Source of the DNA: Deinococcus sonorensis KR-87
GTDB lineage: Bacteria; Deinococcota; Deinococci; Deinococcales; Deinococcaceae
Assembly (NCBI RefSeq): GCF_040256395.1
Contig: NZ_CP158298.1
Location: forward strand, 62,001-126,000
Length of the DNA: 64,000 bases
Reading direction: 5' to 3'
Position numbers and translations under genes: made by a program. Shown piece by piece: positions 26,509 through 34,830 of this stretch; the first letter of the stretch is position 1; every line of letters begins with the position of its first letter. The notes under the pieces are model-generated. The model did no database searches, was not told the origin of the DNA, and saw nothing but the letters and a program-made list of their open reading frames with translations.

Positions 26509-26548
26509 GATGACTCACTGTGATATCCTGATGACACAGTGAGTCATC
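26509..26548. promoter_or_regulatory. TetR operator between divergent genes
   Basis: GATGACTCACTGTG (26509-26522) and its exact complement CACAGTGAGTCATC (26535-26548) are separated by 12 bases. The site lies between the TetR start (26492) and the SDR start (26563), so one bound repressor could block both promoters. Confidence 0.75.
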
Positions 26549-26562
26549 AAAGAGGAGAGCCC

Positions 26563-27414
26563 ATGAATGTGGAACGGCTGGACGGGCGGATTGCAGTGGT
26601 GACGGGCGGATCATCCGGCGTGGGTCTGGCGGCCGCGAAGGGCTTAGCTCGGCTCGGTGCTCGTACGATTCTTATTTCCCGCCGGGAACAGAGCGCCAAA
26701 CGCGCGGTGGACGAGATCAAGCGGATCACCGGAAATCCAGCAGTGGAGTTCGCCCTCTGTGATCTCACTGACCCTGTCGCCGTTCAGGCCCTCATCCACG
26801 ATCTCGAAAAGCAGATCCCGCATATTGCTGTGCTGGTCAGCGCTGCCGGCTCAGTCGGTGAACAGGGGGTGACCTCTTCTGGCATCCCACGCGCGTTCGC
26901 CACGAATTATCTCGGGCATTTCTTCCTGATTCGTGCTGCCCTGCCTCTGCTCAACGCTGCGCCAGATGGGCGAATCCTCATCGTCGGTGTCATGCCGGCG
27001 CTCATCAGGCGGCTCAGAACCGTCAGCTACAGCGCTGTCGGTCCTGAGATGTCGTCGACCGCGCTGATGAATCAAGCGGTGGCCTGGAAACTCTTACTTG
27101 CCCACCATTTGGCCGTCACACATCCGGGTGGCCCGTCCATCAACGTGTTCCACCCAGGTCTGATCCGTTCGAATTTATTGAGTGGCGGCACCATCGCTGC
27201 AAAAGCGATCGGGGCGATCTTCAACAGGTTCGCGAAGGATCACTGCGTCGTTGTTGAATATCTCGCCAGCTCGTCCGCCGTCACGGGAGCGAGCGGGAAC
27301 ATGTTTGATGATCGAGGACGACGGGTGAACCTGCCTTCCATCGTGACAGCGGAGCACGCTGATAACGTATGGAAGGCAAGCGTGGCCATGACCGAGCGTG
27401 CCCTCGGTGGATAA
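26563..27414 (+). CDS. SDR-fold protein lacking clear catalytic Ser and Tyr
   Basis: 283 residues from ATG 26563 (AGAGGAGAGCCC upstream). The Rossmann cofactor motif is intact (AVVTGGSSGVGLAAAKGLAR), with SRREQSAKRA setting NADP preference. LVSAAGSVGEQGV takes the place of NAG. Where the catalytic Ser is expected the sequence is RILIVGVMPAL, and where YxxxK is expected it is QAVAWKLLLAHHLA, with no Tyr. It may be an atypical or non-catalytic SDR, or use other residues. Probably repressed by the divergent TetR. Confidence 0.8.
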   Translation: MNVERLDGRIAVVTGGSSGVGLAAAKGLARLGARTILISRREQSAKRAVDEIKRITGNPAVEFALCDLTDPVAVQALIHDLEKQIPHIAVLVSAAGSVGEQGVTSSGIPRAFATNYLGHFFLIRAALPLLNAAPDGRILIVGVMPALIRRLRTVSYSAVGPEMSSTALMNQAVAWKLLLAHHLAVTHPGGPSINVFHPGLIRSNLLSGGTIAAKAIGAIFNRFAKDHCVVVEYLASSSAVTGASGNMFDDRGRRVNLPSIVTAEHADNVWKASVAMTERALGG

Positions 27415-27530
27415 GGGCGTACGTTCAAGTTGACCGAAGTCACGACAATGCACGGAGGTGTTCGGTGCCCCGCCCGTGCTCGCTGCCGAGGAGGACGGCC
27501 AGCCCGAGGGGGCGAGGTTGTTCGCGGTGA

Positions 27531-27863
27531 TTACGCGCTGTCCAGCTCGGGGAACGTCACGCGGATGGTTTCGCGGCAGCCGCCGGAGTTCGGCAGTTCC
27601 GCGCCGCGCAAGGCGTTGTCGCAGCGGGTGTACGCCACGAAGTCCCCGATAAGCTGGCGCTCGTGGCAGGTGACCTGATCGCCGCGCAGGAGATCCCCAA
27701 ACGCCAGGATCGTCTGCACGCCGTCGAGGCGGAACTGCATCAGGACGCCGTTGCTGCTGGCGCCGACGTGCAGTTCTGCATACAGGATCGGGATCTCACG
27801 TCCGGTGAGGGTGCGGGCGACGCCGATCCGGCCGAGGATGGAACGCTCCAGGTCTGTGTCCAT
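27531..27863 (-). CDS. Hypothetical protein, 110 residues
   Basis: Starts MDTDLERSILGRIGVARTLT and includes EIPILYAELHVGASSNGVLM, FRLDGVQTILAFGDLLRGDQ and GCRETIRVTFPELDSA. TACCCT lies seven bases before the ATG. It is a compact soluble protein with no recognised family. It is the last of a run of small minus-strand genes (27531-30415) that looks phage- or plasmid-derived. Confidence 0.65.
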   Translation of the reverse strand: MDTDLERSILGRIGVARTLTGREIPILYAELHVGASSNGVLMQFRLDGVQTILAFGDLLRGDQVTCHERQLIGDFVAYTRCDNALRGAELPNSGGCRETIRVTFPELDSA

Positions 27864-27915
27864 GTCCGTCAGGGTAGGAGGGGGCGGGCCGCGCCGCCCG
27901 CCCCCTCCTGGAGCG

Positions 27916-28191
27916 TCAGCGGCCGGACCACGGCGCCGACGTGACGATCGATGTGGCCCACGCCACGGCCTGCTCGGGCGTGAGTTCGCGCAGGGCGACC
28001 ATCCGCTCCAGGTCGTGCCGGTCCGGGAGGCTCAGACCCGGCAGGGACCGCAGCGCCTCCTGCATCGCCTGGAACGCCGCCGCGCGCCGCGTCGCCTCCA
28101 TCTGCTGCTGCTCGGCCCGCCGGGGCATCGCGGCGACGCCGCCCGAGGCGAGACTGCAGCCGCCGTACGCCAGTCCCGAAAGGTGCTTCAT
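27916..28191 (-). CDS. Hypothetical protein, 91 residues
   Basis: Starts MKHLSGLAYGGCSLASGGVA with GGGGAGCGTC just upstream. The rest is helical (RAEQQQMEATRRAAAFQAMQ, LSLPDRHDLERMVALRELTP) and ends SIVTSAPWSGR. The N-terminus resembles a weak export signal, but this is uncertain. Member of the small-gene run; function unknown. Confidence 0.6.
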   Translation of the reverse strand: MKHLSGLAYGGCSLASGGVAAMPRRAEQQQMEATRRAAAFQAMQEALRSLPGLSLPDRHDLERMVALRELTPEQAVAWATSIVTSAPWSGR

Positions 28192-28283
28192 GACGCTCCC
28201 CTTTGCCGCGGGGGAATGACCCGCAGCCATGTCCGCCCGGGGGGGCGCGGCGGGGCCGGGAGGCCCTGACCGCGCCTGGCGGT

Positions 28284-28694
28284 TCAGCTGTCGAACCACA
28301 GCAGGACTCGCACGTCCTCCGGCGGCCCCAGGGCAGCCAGCGCGGGGAGCACCACCTCCCGGAAACGCCGCGTCGTGTGGTGCAGTGGTCCCGGTCCGTC
28401 CTCCCACGGCACGCTGGTGGTCCAACCGGGCCCGCCGGTCCAGTCGTAGCCCTGCAGTTCCGGGAGCGTGACCCACGACGCCTCACCGAAGTGCACCGAG
28501 GCGTTCAGGTCCGCCGGGTAGCCCCTTGGCGGGCGGATCGGCGTGACGCCGTAGGCGTTGCGGATTCCGGCGAGCGCCGAGAACACCTCATCGTTGCGTT
28601 CGTGCAGCACCTCGTGGGCGTCTTCGGGGAGGGGCGCGTCGTGCCACTGACCGCCGTGTCGGCGTTGAACGTGCGCGTGAATGTCACTGCCCAT
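28284..28694 (-). CDS. MGxDIH-type conserved hypothetical protein
   Basis: 136 residues from ATG 28694 with AGGAGGTCCACC upstream. The N-terminus MGSDIHAHVQRRHGGQWHDA resembles a family found in phages and bacteria that begins MGCDIHxxxE. NEVFSALAGIRNAYG-like and PPRGYPADLNASVHFGEASW segments also occur there, and the C-terminus DVRVLLWFDS fits. The role is unknown. Its presence suggests phage or plasmid ancestry for this run of genes. Confidence 0.7.
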   Translation of the reverse strand: MGSDIHAHVQRRHGGQWHDAPLPEDAHEVLHERNDEVFSALAGIRNAYGVTPIRPPRGYPADLNASVHFGEASWVTLPELQGYDWTGGPGWTTSVPWEDGPGPLHHTTRRFREVVLPALAALGPPEDVRVLLWFDS

Positions 28695-28744
28695 GGTGGA
28701 CCTCCTGAAGGACGAGGGCTTACCCGCCGCTCGAGTTCGTGCGG

Positions 28745-29016
28745 GCATGTCCGCCTGGGTGGGCGCGGCGGCGCCGTGAGGCACCGCGCGCGCCGGGGCG
28801 GTGACGCGAGCAGGGCGTCCGGGCGGACGGTGAGCACCCACTGCTGGCGGCTGTACAGCGCCTGCACCGTCACCTGCTGCCCCTGGCGCGTGAGCGGGCA
28901 TACCGACACGGCCGGGTGGCCGGGCCGGCGCAGCAGGCAGCCCACGCCGAACAGCGAGCCCCGTCGTGCAGGACCGCGCCGCCCGGCTCCCCCTGGATGT
29001 CCACCGGCACCTGCAT
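28745..29016 (-). pseudogene. Small gene with a frameshift
   Basis: ATG 29016 overlaps the upstream stop as TGATG, so the pair is translationally coupled. The first frame reads MQVPVDIQGEPGGAVLHDGA. One base off at the four-C run 28959-28962, the next frame continues SLFGVGCLLRRPGHPAVSVC, then QQVTVQALYSRQQWVLTVRP. The end is unclear. A one-base indel has split an otherwise coherent protein of about 70-90 residues. No family recognised. Confidence 0.5.
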
Positions 29017-29354
29017 CACGCGGCCCCGCTGCGCCCGCACAGCCCCCGGCAGCAGATCCTGATGCCGTAGCGGTCCCGGACGACGGGGGCGGGCGCGACG
29101 AAATCCTGGTGGTCGTGGGTGGCCATCAGGACCATGGTGCTCACCAGGTACAGCACGCCCGGCTGTTCCGGGGGGAGGGGCCGCGCACGGCGGTGACCGC
29201 ACCGAACCGGGCGACGCTCATGCCCGTCGCCGTGACTGGGCCGGGCGTCTCCGGTAGGCGCAGCAGCAGCTCGCTGGGCTCCAGGGTGAAGAGGGGCTCG
29301 CCGGTGAAGGTGCAAGGCGGTGACGGGGTGGTCGGTGGCGTTGATCAGGTGCAT
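29016..29354 (-). pseudogene. MHLIN-type small protein with two compensating frameshifts
   Basis: ATG 29354 has GAAAGGAGCAGCACC upstream. The open frame is 112 codons, but its middle is nonsense-like. Using another frame between about 29310 and 29175 gives FTGEPLFTLEPSELLLRLPE and TATGMSVARFGAVTAVRG, which joins well to the ends (MHLINATDHPVTAL and PLPPEQPGVLYLVSTMVLMA). The repaired protein parallels the next gene and the phage family with an N-L-T-P-H start and GVxYLVS...DxVAPDT middle. Two single-base indels, one in a six-G run, explain it. Confidence 0.6.
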
Positions 29355-29414
29355 GGTGCTGCTCCTTTCGCGGGGGGTGAAGTGGGGCGAGGTTCGCTCG
29401 CCCCGGGCTGCTGG

Positions 29415-29753
29415 TTAGTTGCCGATGAGGCCGTCATGACCGCGCGGCTGGCCATGCGTGTCCGTGATGAGCGGCCCAGCGCTCAGCAGGTCGCGGCGTT
29501 CCGGGAGCATCAGCCGCACCGCCTCGCGGACCAGGTACATCACGTCCGGGCGGCGGGGCGGGAGCGGCTGGCCGGCCTCGTCCACCACCGTCGCCGCCTG
29601 GATGCGGCGGACGCTGACGGGGAAGCCGGTGGGCAGCATCTCGCGGCGTGTGACGCTGACGACGCTGAAGGTGCGGTGGTCCGGCGGGACGGTCATCACG
29701 CCGTGCGGAGTGAGCAGGTCAATGTGTTCGCCAGTGGTGTTGATCAGGTGCAT
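29415..29753 (-). CDS. MHLIN-type small protein
   Basis: 112 residues. The ATG at 29753 is preferred because AAGGG is seven bases upstream; an ATG at 29759 abuts it. The order is MHLINTTGEHIDLLTPHGVM, VPPDHRTFSVVSVTRREM, ATVVDEAGQPLPPRRPDVMY, LVREAVRLMLPERRDLLSAG, which follows the pattern of a phage small-protein family (start N-x-T-x-H-x-I, a V-P-P-x-G region, LPxxxxGVxYLVS, RxDLVxPxT). It is a paralogue of the gene just downstream. Function unknown. Confidence 0.7.
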   Translation of the reverse strand: MHLINTTGEHIDLLTPHGVMTVPPDHRTFSVVSVTRREMLPTGFPVSVRRIQAATVVDEAGQPLPPRRPDVMYLVREAVRLMLPERRDLLSAGPLITDTHGQPRGHDGLIGN

Positions 29754-29852
29754 GTTCATCCCTTGCCGGGCGGCGGAAGCCGCTCGGCCCGCGTGCAGGT
29801 CCAGCGGGAAAACACCCAGGAGCGAGGGGGCGAGCTGGTCGCCCCCCACGTG

Positions 29853-30182
29853 TCAGATGGCCCAGCGCGTGATGCGGTTCCCGACATCGTGCAGGCCTTC
29901 GAGGCGCAGCGCTTCGATCAGGCCGCCTCGGCGCCGGAGGCACAGTTCCTCGGCGCGCTGCTGCAGCTCCTGCAGGCTGAGCCCGCCATACAGCACGCCG
30001 CGGTCGGCGCCGAACGTGCGGGGGTCGTACATGCTGCAGTACAGGTGCTCCATCTCCTCATCTTCGTCCTGGGGTTCGGGGAGTTCGACGGTGAGGGAGG
30101 AGTGCTGGCACGGGCGGTCCCACCCGCAGTCCACGTTGACGTGCTGCTCGCCGGCGGTGCTCTGGAAGAGGTGTTTGGTCAT
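29853..30182 (-). CDS. Hypothetical protein, 109 residues
   Basis: Starts MTKHLFQSTAGEQHVNVDCG and contains EDEEMEHLYCSMYDPRTFGA, GVLYGGLSLQELQQRAEELC and a C-terminal GNRITRWAI. The protein is acidic in the middle with several Cys. It sits in the small-gene run and has no recognised family. The GGCAGACATG context at its start resembles short sequences found before other gene positions in this run. Confidence 0.6.
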   Translation of the reverse strand: MTKHLFQSTAGEQHVNVDCGWDRPCQHSSLTVELPEPQDEDEEMEHLYCSMYDPRTFGADRGVLYGGLSLQELQQRAEELCLRRRGGLIEALRLEGLHDVGNRITRWAI

Positions 30183-30253
30183 GTCTGCCGGGGTGGGGGT
30201 GCCGCGCGGCGTGAGCCGGCGCGGCGCCCTGCAGGTCCTGGGGGAAGAGGGCG

Positions 30254-30415
30254 TCAGTAGTCGTCGAAGTCGCGGGGTTCCTCGGGTGCCTGGAAGGCGT
30301 ATTCCGCGTTCGCTTCGTCGTCACTTTCGGTGCACTGGTCGCACTGGGTGTGGGGGTCGTCGTGGGGGCCGTGGCAGCGGGGGCAGCGTGGGTGGTCGGG
30401 GTGGAGTTCAAGCAT
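30254..30415 (-). CDS. 53-residue CxxC zinc-ribbon-like protein
   Basis: The frame starts MLELHPDHPRCPRCHGPHDD, continues PHTQCDQCTESDDE and ends APEEPRDFDDY. Two CxxC pairs 14 residues apart (CPRC, CDQC) suggest one structural zinc, followed by a strongly acidic tail. It is the first gene of the minus-strand run and is just below an AT-rich promoter-like region. Role unknown, perhaps an adaptor or anti-regulator. Confidence 0.6.
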   Translation of the reverse strand: MLELHPDHPRCPRCHGPHDDPHTQCDQCTESDDEANAEYAFQAPEEPRDFDDY

Positions 30416-31524
30416 GTCCAGCTGGGGGTGGGCCGCGCGCCCTGTGGGGCGGACGCGGCGCGCCTCCCGCGACTCACAACGCTCTCACATATACTTTAGA
30501 TTACGTTTCGGAGAGGTTTCTATTGTGACGCCATATTTTATTGGAGCCCAAAAAATAAAAACCCGCGCCAGGCGCACGCCAAAAATAGGCGAAAAATACC
30601 AGGAGTCTTCCTAGGTCATTAACAAGTGAAGTTATTCATCGGCCCCAAGTATCTACCATTAATTTCAGAAAGTCTTCATCTAGCAAAGCGCGGCCGCCCC
30701 GCCTCTCGCCCCACACGCCCACCCTGCACGGACTCCGCACCGCCCCCTCCATCAGCCCAACGGACGACGCCGTGTCGTGCCCGGACTGGCCCGCATGTCA
30801 CCCTTTCCGCCACCGCGACCGTGTGCCATCCTTCCCTCGCTGTCTCACTCGTCCTGCTCGGCCATGGAGCGTACGTCCATCCACGACGGCGCCAGTACGT
30901 TCCCGTCCACGCGCACGCACGGTACCCCCATCCCTGCACCCAGTCCGGCAGTGCCGCTGACCTCACTCATCACCGACGCCGCACAGCCCGCGTCCCAGCA
31001 CCGAGACAGCCCGGTCAACCGAGTCCGCGACACCAGCAGTACGTTCCGAGTTCCAACCTTCACACGGTCAACTTCGGCTGCCGTCAACGCACACGTCCGG
31101 TCCAGACGCACCACCCACCCAGCATTCCACCCCACACGGCTCCGCACGGGTGCCCTACAGCTCAGCTGGCCAGCTGCCCGACCGCCGATAAAGCGAACTG
31201 CTCCTTCCACCGATGGTGCTGGGCCATGCGCTCCAGCAGGCGTGACGTCTTGTGCGATGTCCTGTGCCGCGCAAACGCGGCGCTCCGTATCACGCCTCGC
31301 ATGACGCAAACTCGTCGCTGAGTGCCGTGCAGGTGTGACATGCAGTGTGACGTTATGTGCCGCACACGTGCCGCGTCCAATAGGGCGCAATGTGCGGCGC
31401 TCTGCGCGATGCACGGCTGCCCTTCGCGTCGAAGCCCCGTTCTCGCGGCTCACGCGCTCTGGGCTGCACTCACCAGCAACGGAACGCCGCCCACACCTCA
31501 TCGTGTGGGCGGCGTTCCCGAGGT
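30416..31524. other. AT-rich promoter region and unassigned sequence
   Basis: Bases 30480-30660 are AT-rich and probably hold the promoter of the small-gene run. From 30845 to 31501 a minus-strand frame ends in a coherent stretch (ALTAAEVDRVKVGTRNVLLV, GAGMGVPCVRVDGNVLAPSW, DVRSMAEQDE), but its N-terminal half is doubtful and no family is recognised. Around 31238 and 31329 there are two similar GTGCCGCGCA-type stretches, a weak direct repeat. Confidence 0.35.
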
Positions 31525-31974
31525 TTATCGCTTCGTCTTCTTCTTGCCGGATGGCCGCTGCGCCATCAGCAGCGCCACATCGTCACCAGTCAGGGCATCG
31601 ATATCCGCACTCGTCAGACCCCGGCCGCCATCCCGCAACCGGCGTTCCCGCATTACCTGCTCGACGAGCGCTGAGAACTGCTGCCGGATGTCCGGCGTGT
31701 CGAGGAACAGCACCTCCGGCGAGGTGAGGCGCCCGGGCTGCCTGTTGTGCAGGACGGTCGCCACATCCATCTTCGCGGTGGTGGTGAGTTTCACGCCCTG
31801 CAGGGTCCCGGCCTGCACGGTCTCGTACACCCACGTCGTGACGTACGAGCGGTACTCGGGCGGCACCTGTTCCAGCAGCGCGCTCAGCCGCAGCGGCGAG
31901 GGCGCCTTCGATTTCGCGGGGCCGCTGCTTGCGGGCGCGGCAGGGGTGGGCGGGGTGTGTGCTTCATCATTCAT
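31525..31974 (-). CDS. Hypothetical protein, 149 residues
   Basis: ATG 31974 has GGAGGCCAACC upstream. After a Pro/Ala-rich N-terminus (PPTPAAPASSGPAKSKAPSP) comes a helical domain: LSALLEQVPPEYRSYVTTWV, TTTAKMDVATVLHNRQPGRL, DIRQQFSALVEQVMRERRLR, and a basic tail GKKKTKR. It lies just downstream of a coupling-protein remnant, so it may be a conjugation accessory protein or plasmid gene. Function unknown. Confidence 0.65.
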   Translation of the reverse strand: MNDEAHTPPTPAAPASSGPAKSKAPSPLRLSALLEQVPPEYRSYVTTWVYETVQAGTLQGVKLTTTAKMDVATVLHNRQPGRLTSPEVLFLDTPDIRQQFSALVEQVMRERRLRDGGRGLTSADIDALTGDDVALLMAQRPSGKKKTKR

Positions 31975-32169
31975 GGTTGGCCTCCACCTCCTCAGCGTGC
32001 CGGGGGACGCAACGACGCATGCAAGGTTCAACAGACCGTCCGGTCCAGGTGCCGGGCATCGCCAGACACGGCCTCGCCCTCGGCGGGCTGTCCGATGCTG
32101 CAGCGCTCCTGACACCGTGAGATCAGCCGCTGCGTTCACCTGCCGGTCGTGGGCGCGAGCGATCCGGCA

Positions 32170-32834
32170 CGCCGCACGCCTCACGTCCACCTTGCCGCTG
32201 CCGGGCGCACCCATCACCAGCACGTTCTCGTACCGCACCGACATCGGGAAGAGCGCGGCGCTGGTGTCGCGGTAGTCGTGGCGCAGCTCGCCCTCCCGCC
32301 AGGGAATCGGGTCCCGACGTACAGCCCGCGCGGGTCGTCGCGCCACGCCCGGTGGGAGCGGCGCTTCGCGCCGTTCTCGGAGCGGTCCGTGATCGCCTCG
32401 ATGCCCGGGTCGCTGCGGGACGCCCACTTCGCCTGGCCGGGATTCTTGGACGGCTCCGGGCGGGTGAGTGCCCGGCTGGTCACCATGGCCGACAGGATCA
32501 GCAGCGTCACCGCGCCGAACACCTCCTGCTCCGGGAAGCCCTGATGCCACTGCGCCGCGAGCCACGGGCTGCAGTGCCGGTCGACATTACACCGAAGTGC
32601 GGTAGGCAGGGGCCCGTGGGTCTGGAACACCTGCGCCCAAGTGATGGTCCGGCCGCCGGGTTGGCGCAGGTGGGTGGTTTCAAGCGTATGCCCGGCTTGC
32701 AGGAGCACCTGCTGCCCCCGCCGGCCGCCCCAGACGAGGATAGCGGCGAGCAGCAGCATCAGGGCGGCCAGGATGGCGATCAGTGCCCACCTGGGCAGCG
32801 CGTGTCGGGCGGGAGGAGCGGAATACAGCGACAT
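32170..32834 (-). pseudogene. Type IV secretion coupling protein (VirD4/TraG-like) remnant
   Basis: The N-terminus carries a membrane segment (WALIAILAALMLLLAAILVW), a periplasmic loop and a second segment (FGAVTLLILSAMVTSRAL). The sequence continues DDPRGLYVGTR and, after a one-base shift near 32310-32316, DPIPWREGELRHDYRD, FPMSVRYENVLVMGAPGSGK. That last piece ends in a Walker A motif, as in VirD4/TraG ATPases that deliver DNA to the mating channel. Everything after the P-loop is missing. It is a dead gene, evidence of conjugative ancestry. Confidence 0.6.
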
Positions 32835-33166
32835 ACCCGCAGTGTGCTGGGGGAGGGAACGCCGAGCGGCGCCCGCATGCGGAATGCCGACGTCCACCGT
32901 GACGGTCCCGTCCGGACATTCGTCGGTTCCCGTTCCGCTGATGGCCCTGGGGCTCATCTTCTCATTGGGCAGCGGCTCGAATTGCGCGGACGCCGGGTCC
33001 TGCAGGTCCTCTCAGGAGGAAAGGGGCTGAAGCCCAGGTGGTGCAGCACCGTACGGACCTGGCCTTGGTGGTCCTGAGTTCAACCCTGACACGCCGCACT
33101 TCGCTGGGTGGTGTTTGTGCTCACGACCTTCAGGTGACGCGTGTGAAACCTCAGCGTGACTACTGG
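32835..33166. other. Intergenic region upstream of the toxin-antitoxin pair
   Basis: About 330 bases with no recognisable gene. The promoter of the antitoxin gene is at its right end. Confidence 0.4.
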
Positions 33167-33181
33167 TAAGATGTTGCCACT
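33167..33181 (+). promoter_or_regulatory. Leaderless promoter of the antitoxin gene
   Basis: TAAGAT (33167-33172), preceded by TGG in an extended -10 layout, lies nine bases before the ATG at 33182 with no Shine-Dalgarno. Transcription probably begins at or just before the start codon. Confidence 0.45.
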
Positions 33182-33568
33182 ATGCGAACGGTTGAATTCA
33201 CCCTTCGGCACTATCTCGCCACCCATGGCCTGAGTGCGTACCGTCTCGCACAAGCGGCACGCGGGCGGGTCAGCGAGCGCACGGTCTATGCCCTGGCGCG
33301 GGGCGAGGCCAGCCGCGTTGACCTCGGTACCCTGGCGGCCGTCATGAGTACGCTGGAGGAACTGACCGGTGAGCCGGTCAGTCCCGCTGACCTGCTGACC
33401 GCCGTCACGGTACCGGGGCCTGACCGTGAAGCGCGAACGTGGCTTGATGGAGACGCTTCGCACCTGGGCGAGTTCGAGCCCTACGACTGGGGCGGGACCG
33501 ACCCCTACACCCTGGGCGAGCCTGTCCGGGTGGGGCCAGATGGTGAAATCGTCATCGGTGGCGAGTGA
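33182..33568 (+). CDS. HTH antitoxin of a MazF-type system
   Basis: 128 residues. The N-terminal domain is an XRE-like helix-turn-helix: LRHYLATHGLSAYRLAQAAR, GRVSERTVYALARGEASRVD, LGTLAAVMSTLEELTG. The C-terminal 50 residues are acidic (FEPYDWGGTDPYTLGEPVRV) and would wrap the toxin. It overlaps the toxin gene by four bases (GTGA), a standard toxin-antitoxin layout. It probably represses its own promoter. Confidence 0.8.
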   Translation: MRTVEFTLRHYLATHGLSAYRLAQAARGRVSERTVYALARGEASRVDLGTLAAVMSTLEELTGEPVSPADLLTAVTVPGPDREARTWLDGDASHLGEFEPYDWGGTDPYTLGEPVRVGPDGEIVIGGE

Positions 33569-33936
33569 CGGCGAAGCTCACCCTGGGCGCGATATTCGTG
33601 GCGGACTTCCCTGAACACGACCCCAGCGGACATGAACAGGAGGGCCCCCGGCCTGCCGTCCTGGTTGGACTGCCCACGAACGCCGGGCGGCCTCGTTTCC
33701 CCGTGCTGATGCTCGCGCCGGTGACGACCTTCCGGGGACAACCCTGGGTGACGGCAGCTCCTGACCTGTACCCAGTGCTCAGCGTTGGGGCTGGAGGCTT
33801 GCGGGTGGATTCAGTCGCCCTGATCGATCAGACACGCGCCCTCGACGCCTCACGGGTGTCCCGCTACCTGGGGACCCTGACCTCAGGGGAATACGCCCCA
33901 GTCCATGCAGCAGTGCGGCTCATCTTCAGCATTTGA
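33565..33936 (+). CDS. MazF/PemK family toxin
   Basis: 123 residues with a GTG start inside the antitoxin stop region. The PemK/MazF pattern is visible: LGAIFVADFPEHDPSGHEQE, GPRPAVLVGLP, FPVLMLAPVTTFR, LYPVLSVGAGGLRVDSVALI, DQTRALDASRV. These enzymes cut mRNA at short sequence motifs and are neutralised by the upstream antitoxin. Both genes look intact, unlike most neighbours, as expected for an addiction module. Confidence 0.85.
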   Translation: MTAKLTLGAIFVADFPEHDPSGHEQEGPRPAVLVGLPTNAGRPRFPVLMLAPVTTFRGQPWVTAAPDLYPVLSVGAGGLRVDSVALIDQTRALDASRVSRYLGTLTSGEYAPVHAAVRLIFSI

Positions 33937-34048
33937 AGGTGACAGCCAGCGAGGACGTGTCTGTCACTCACTCAGACCACGTACGCCGTCGCTTCATATA
34001 CAAATGATTTCAACATCCCGAGAGACCTCCGCCCTGAGCACATGTGCC

Positions 34049-34180
34049 ATGCAGATCATCCGTCGTGCTGGAAGAGTTGGGAAATCTACTCTCGCAGTGA
34101 ATGTCTCTGGAACACTGGCCATCCATGGTCCGACGGTGCTTGCCGATGAAGACCGCACCCTGGAGACTTCAAGAGATTGG
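34049..34180 (+). pseudogene. ParA-like partition ATPase N-terminal remnant
   Basis: The frame reads MQIIRRAGRVGKSTLAVNVS, then GTLAIHGPTVLADEDRTLET and SRDW. This matches the start of ParA-type ATPases: MxII...KGGVGKSTxAVNLA..LA..G.VLLxDxD. The deviant Walker A is altered (RAGRVGKST) and similarity ends after about 44 residues. Only the N-terminus survives; no parB was found. It suggests that a plasmid partition locus once lay here. Confidence 0.5.
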
Positions 34181-34219
34181 CGTGGAAGTGCGAGGGGAAC
34201 TCGTCCAGTACCGCTCCTA

Positions 34220-34830
34220 TCATCTGGCGCCGGCCGTCCAAGGACACCACTTCCCAGAGCGCGTTTTGGAATCTGAACTTGTCCGCGAGGCGCAACGGCA
34301 CTGGCAAGACATGGTGTCGTCCCGGCGGCACGTTCGTGGCAAGCCGTTCCGGGCACTCAAGAACCATGGTTGAACGCTGTGTCCTGCACGTTGCTCCAGT
34401 GGTCCTGGTGACGTTGCGGCCCGGTAGGGCGGGGAGAAGAAGAGATACAGTCCACCCTTGAGGTCTGGGGGATCTTCAAGCTGCAGATGCCCGCCGTTCT
34501 GTACCGTGAACCGCAGATCCGGGCGCTGTGGATGACACCGTACGCCCAGCGTGAAGTCCATGGACCAGGGCGTGTGCCTTCCCGCGGTGAGGATGGTCCC
34601 GTCGCGCCCGATGCGGTTGAGTGCGAAGCCGGTGCCCGGTGGAGCAACGATGGTGCCCATCCTCAGCGTGCCGCTCCCTCGGTTGACCAGCTCTCCATCC
34701 GGGCAGCGTCCATGCCCGGTAGACGTGACGCTGGCCTGCTGCATCGTGAAGAGGCTGGCCGGCCCGCAGGCGCTCAGGACCAGCCGAGCACGAGGGCTGG
34801 CAGCATAAGGCGGGCGAACGATGGCCGCAT
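34220..34830 (-). pseudogene. Putative lipoprotein with frameshifted signal peptide
   Basis: ATG 34830 gives MRPSFARLMLPALVLG and then a stop. One base off, the next frame reads LVLSACGPASLFTMQQASVT with a lipobox Cys, then TLRMGTIVAPPGTGFALNRI, DGTILTAGRHTPWSMDFTLG, LQLEDPPDLKGGLYLFFSPP. A one-base insertion near 34780-34786 restores a single lipoprotein of about 150-180 residues. The last 50 codons to 34220 are probably read-through. On the same strand a different frame (DKFRFQNALWEVVSLDGRRQ) may belong to another lost gene. Family unknown. Confidence 0.45.

Noticed and set aside
28203..30260. 685-residue plus-strand frame
   Set aside because: Antisense to a run of small genes with ribosome-binding sites. 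Its translation lacks any domain.
30626..31321. 231-residue plus-strand frame rich in His, Pro and Thr
   Set aside because: No start signal, composition typical of an antisense GC-rich frame, no family. The minus strand here is only marginally better, so no gene is called.
34101..34373. Plus-strand and minus-strand frames following the ParA remnant
   Set aside because: Both strands give locally coherent text (VEVRGELVQYRSYHLAP; DKFRFQNALWEVVSLDG) but neither has a start, family or length to support a gene.
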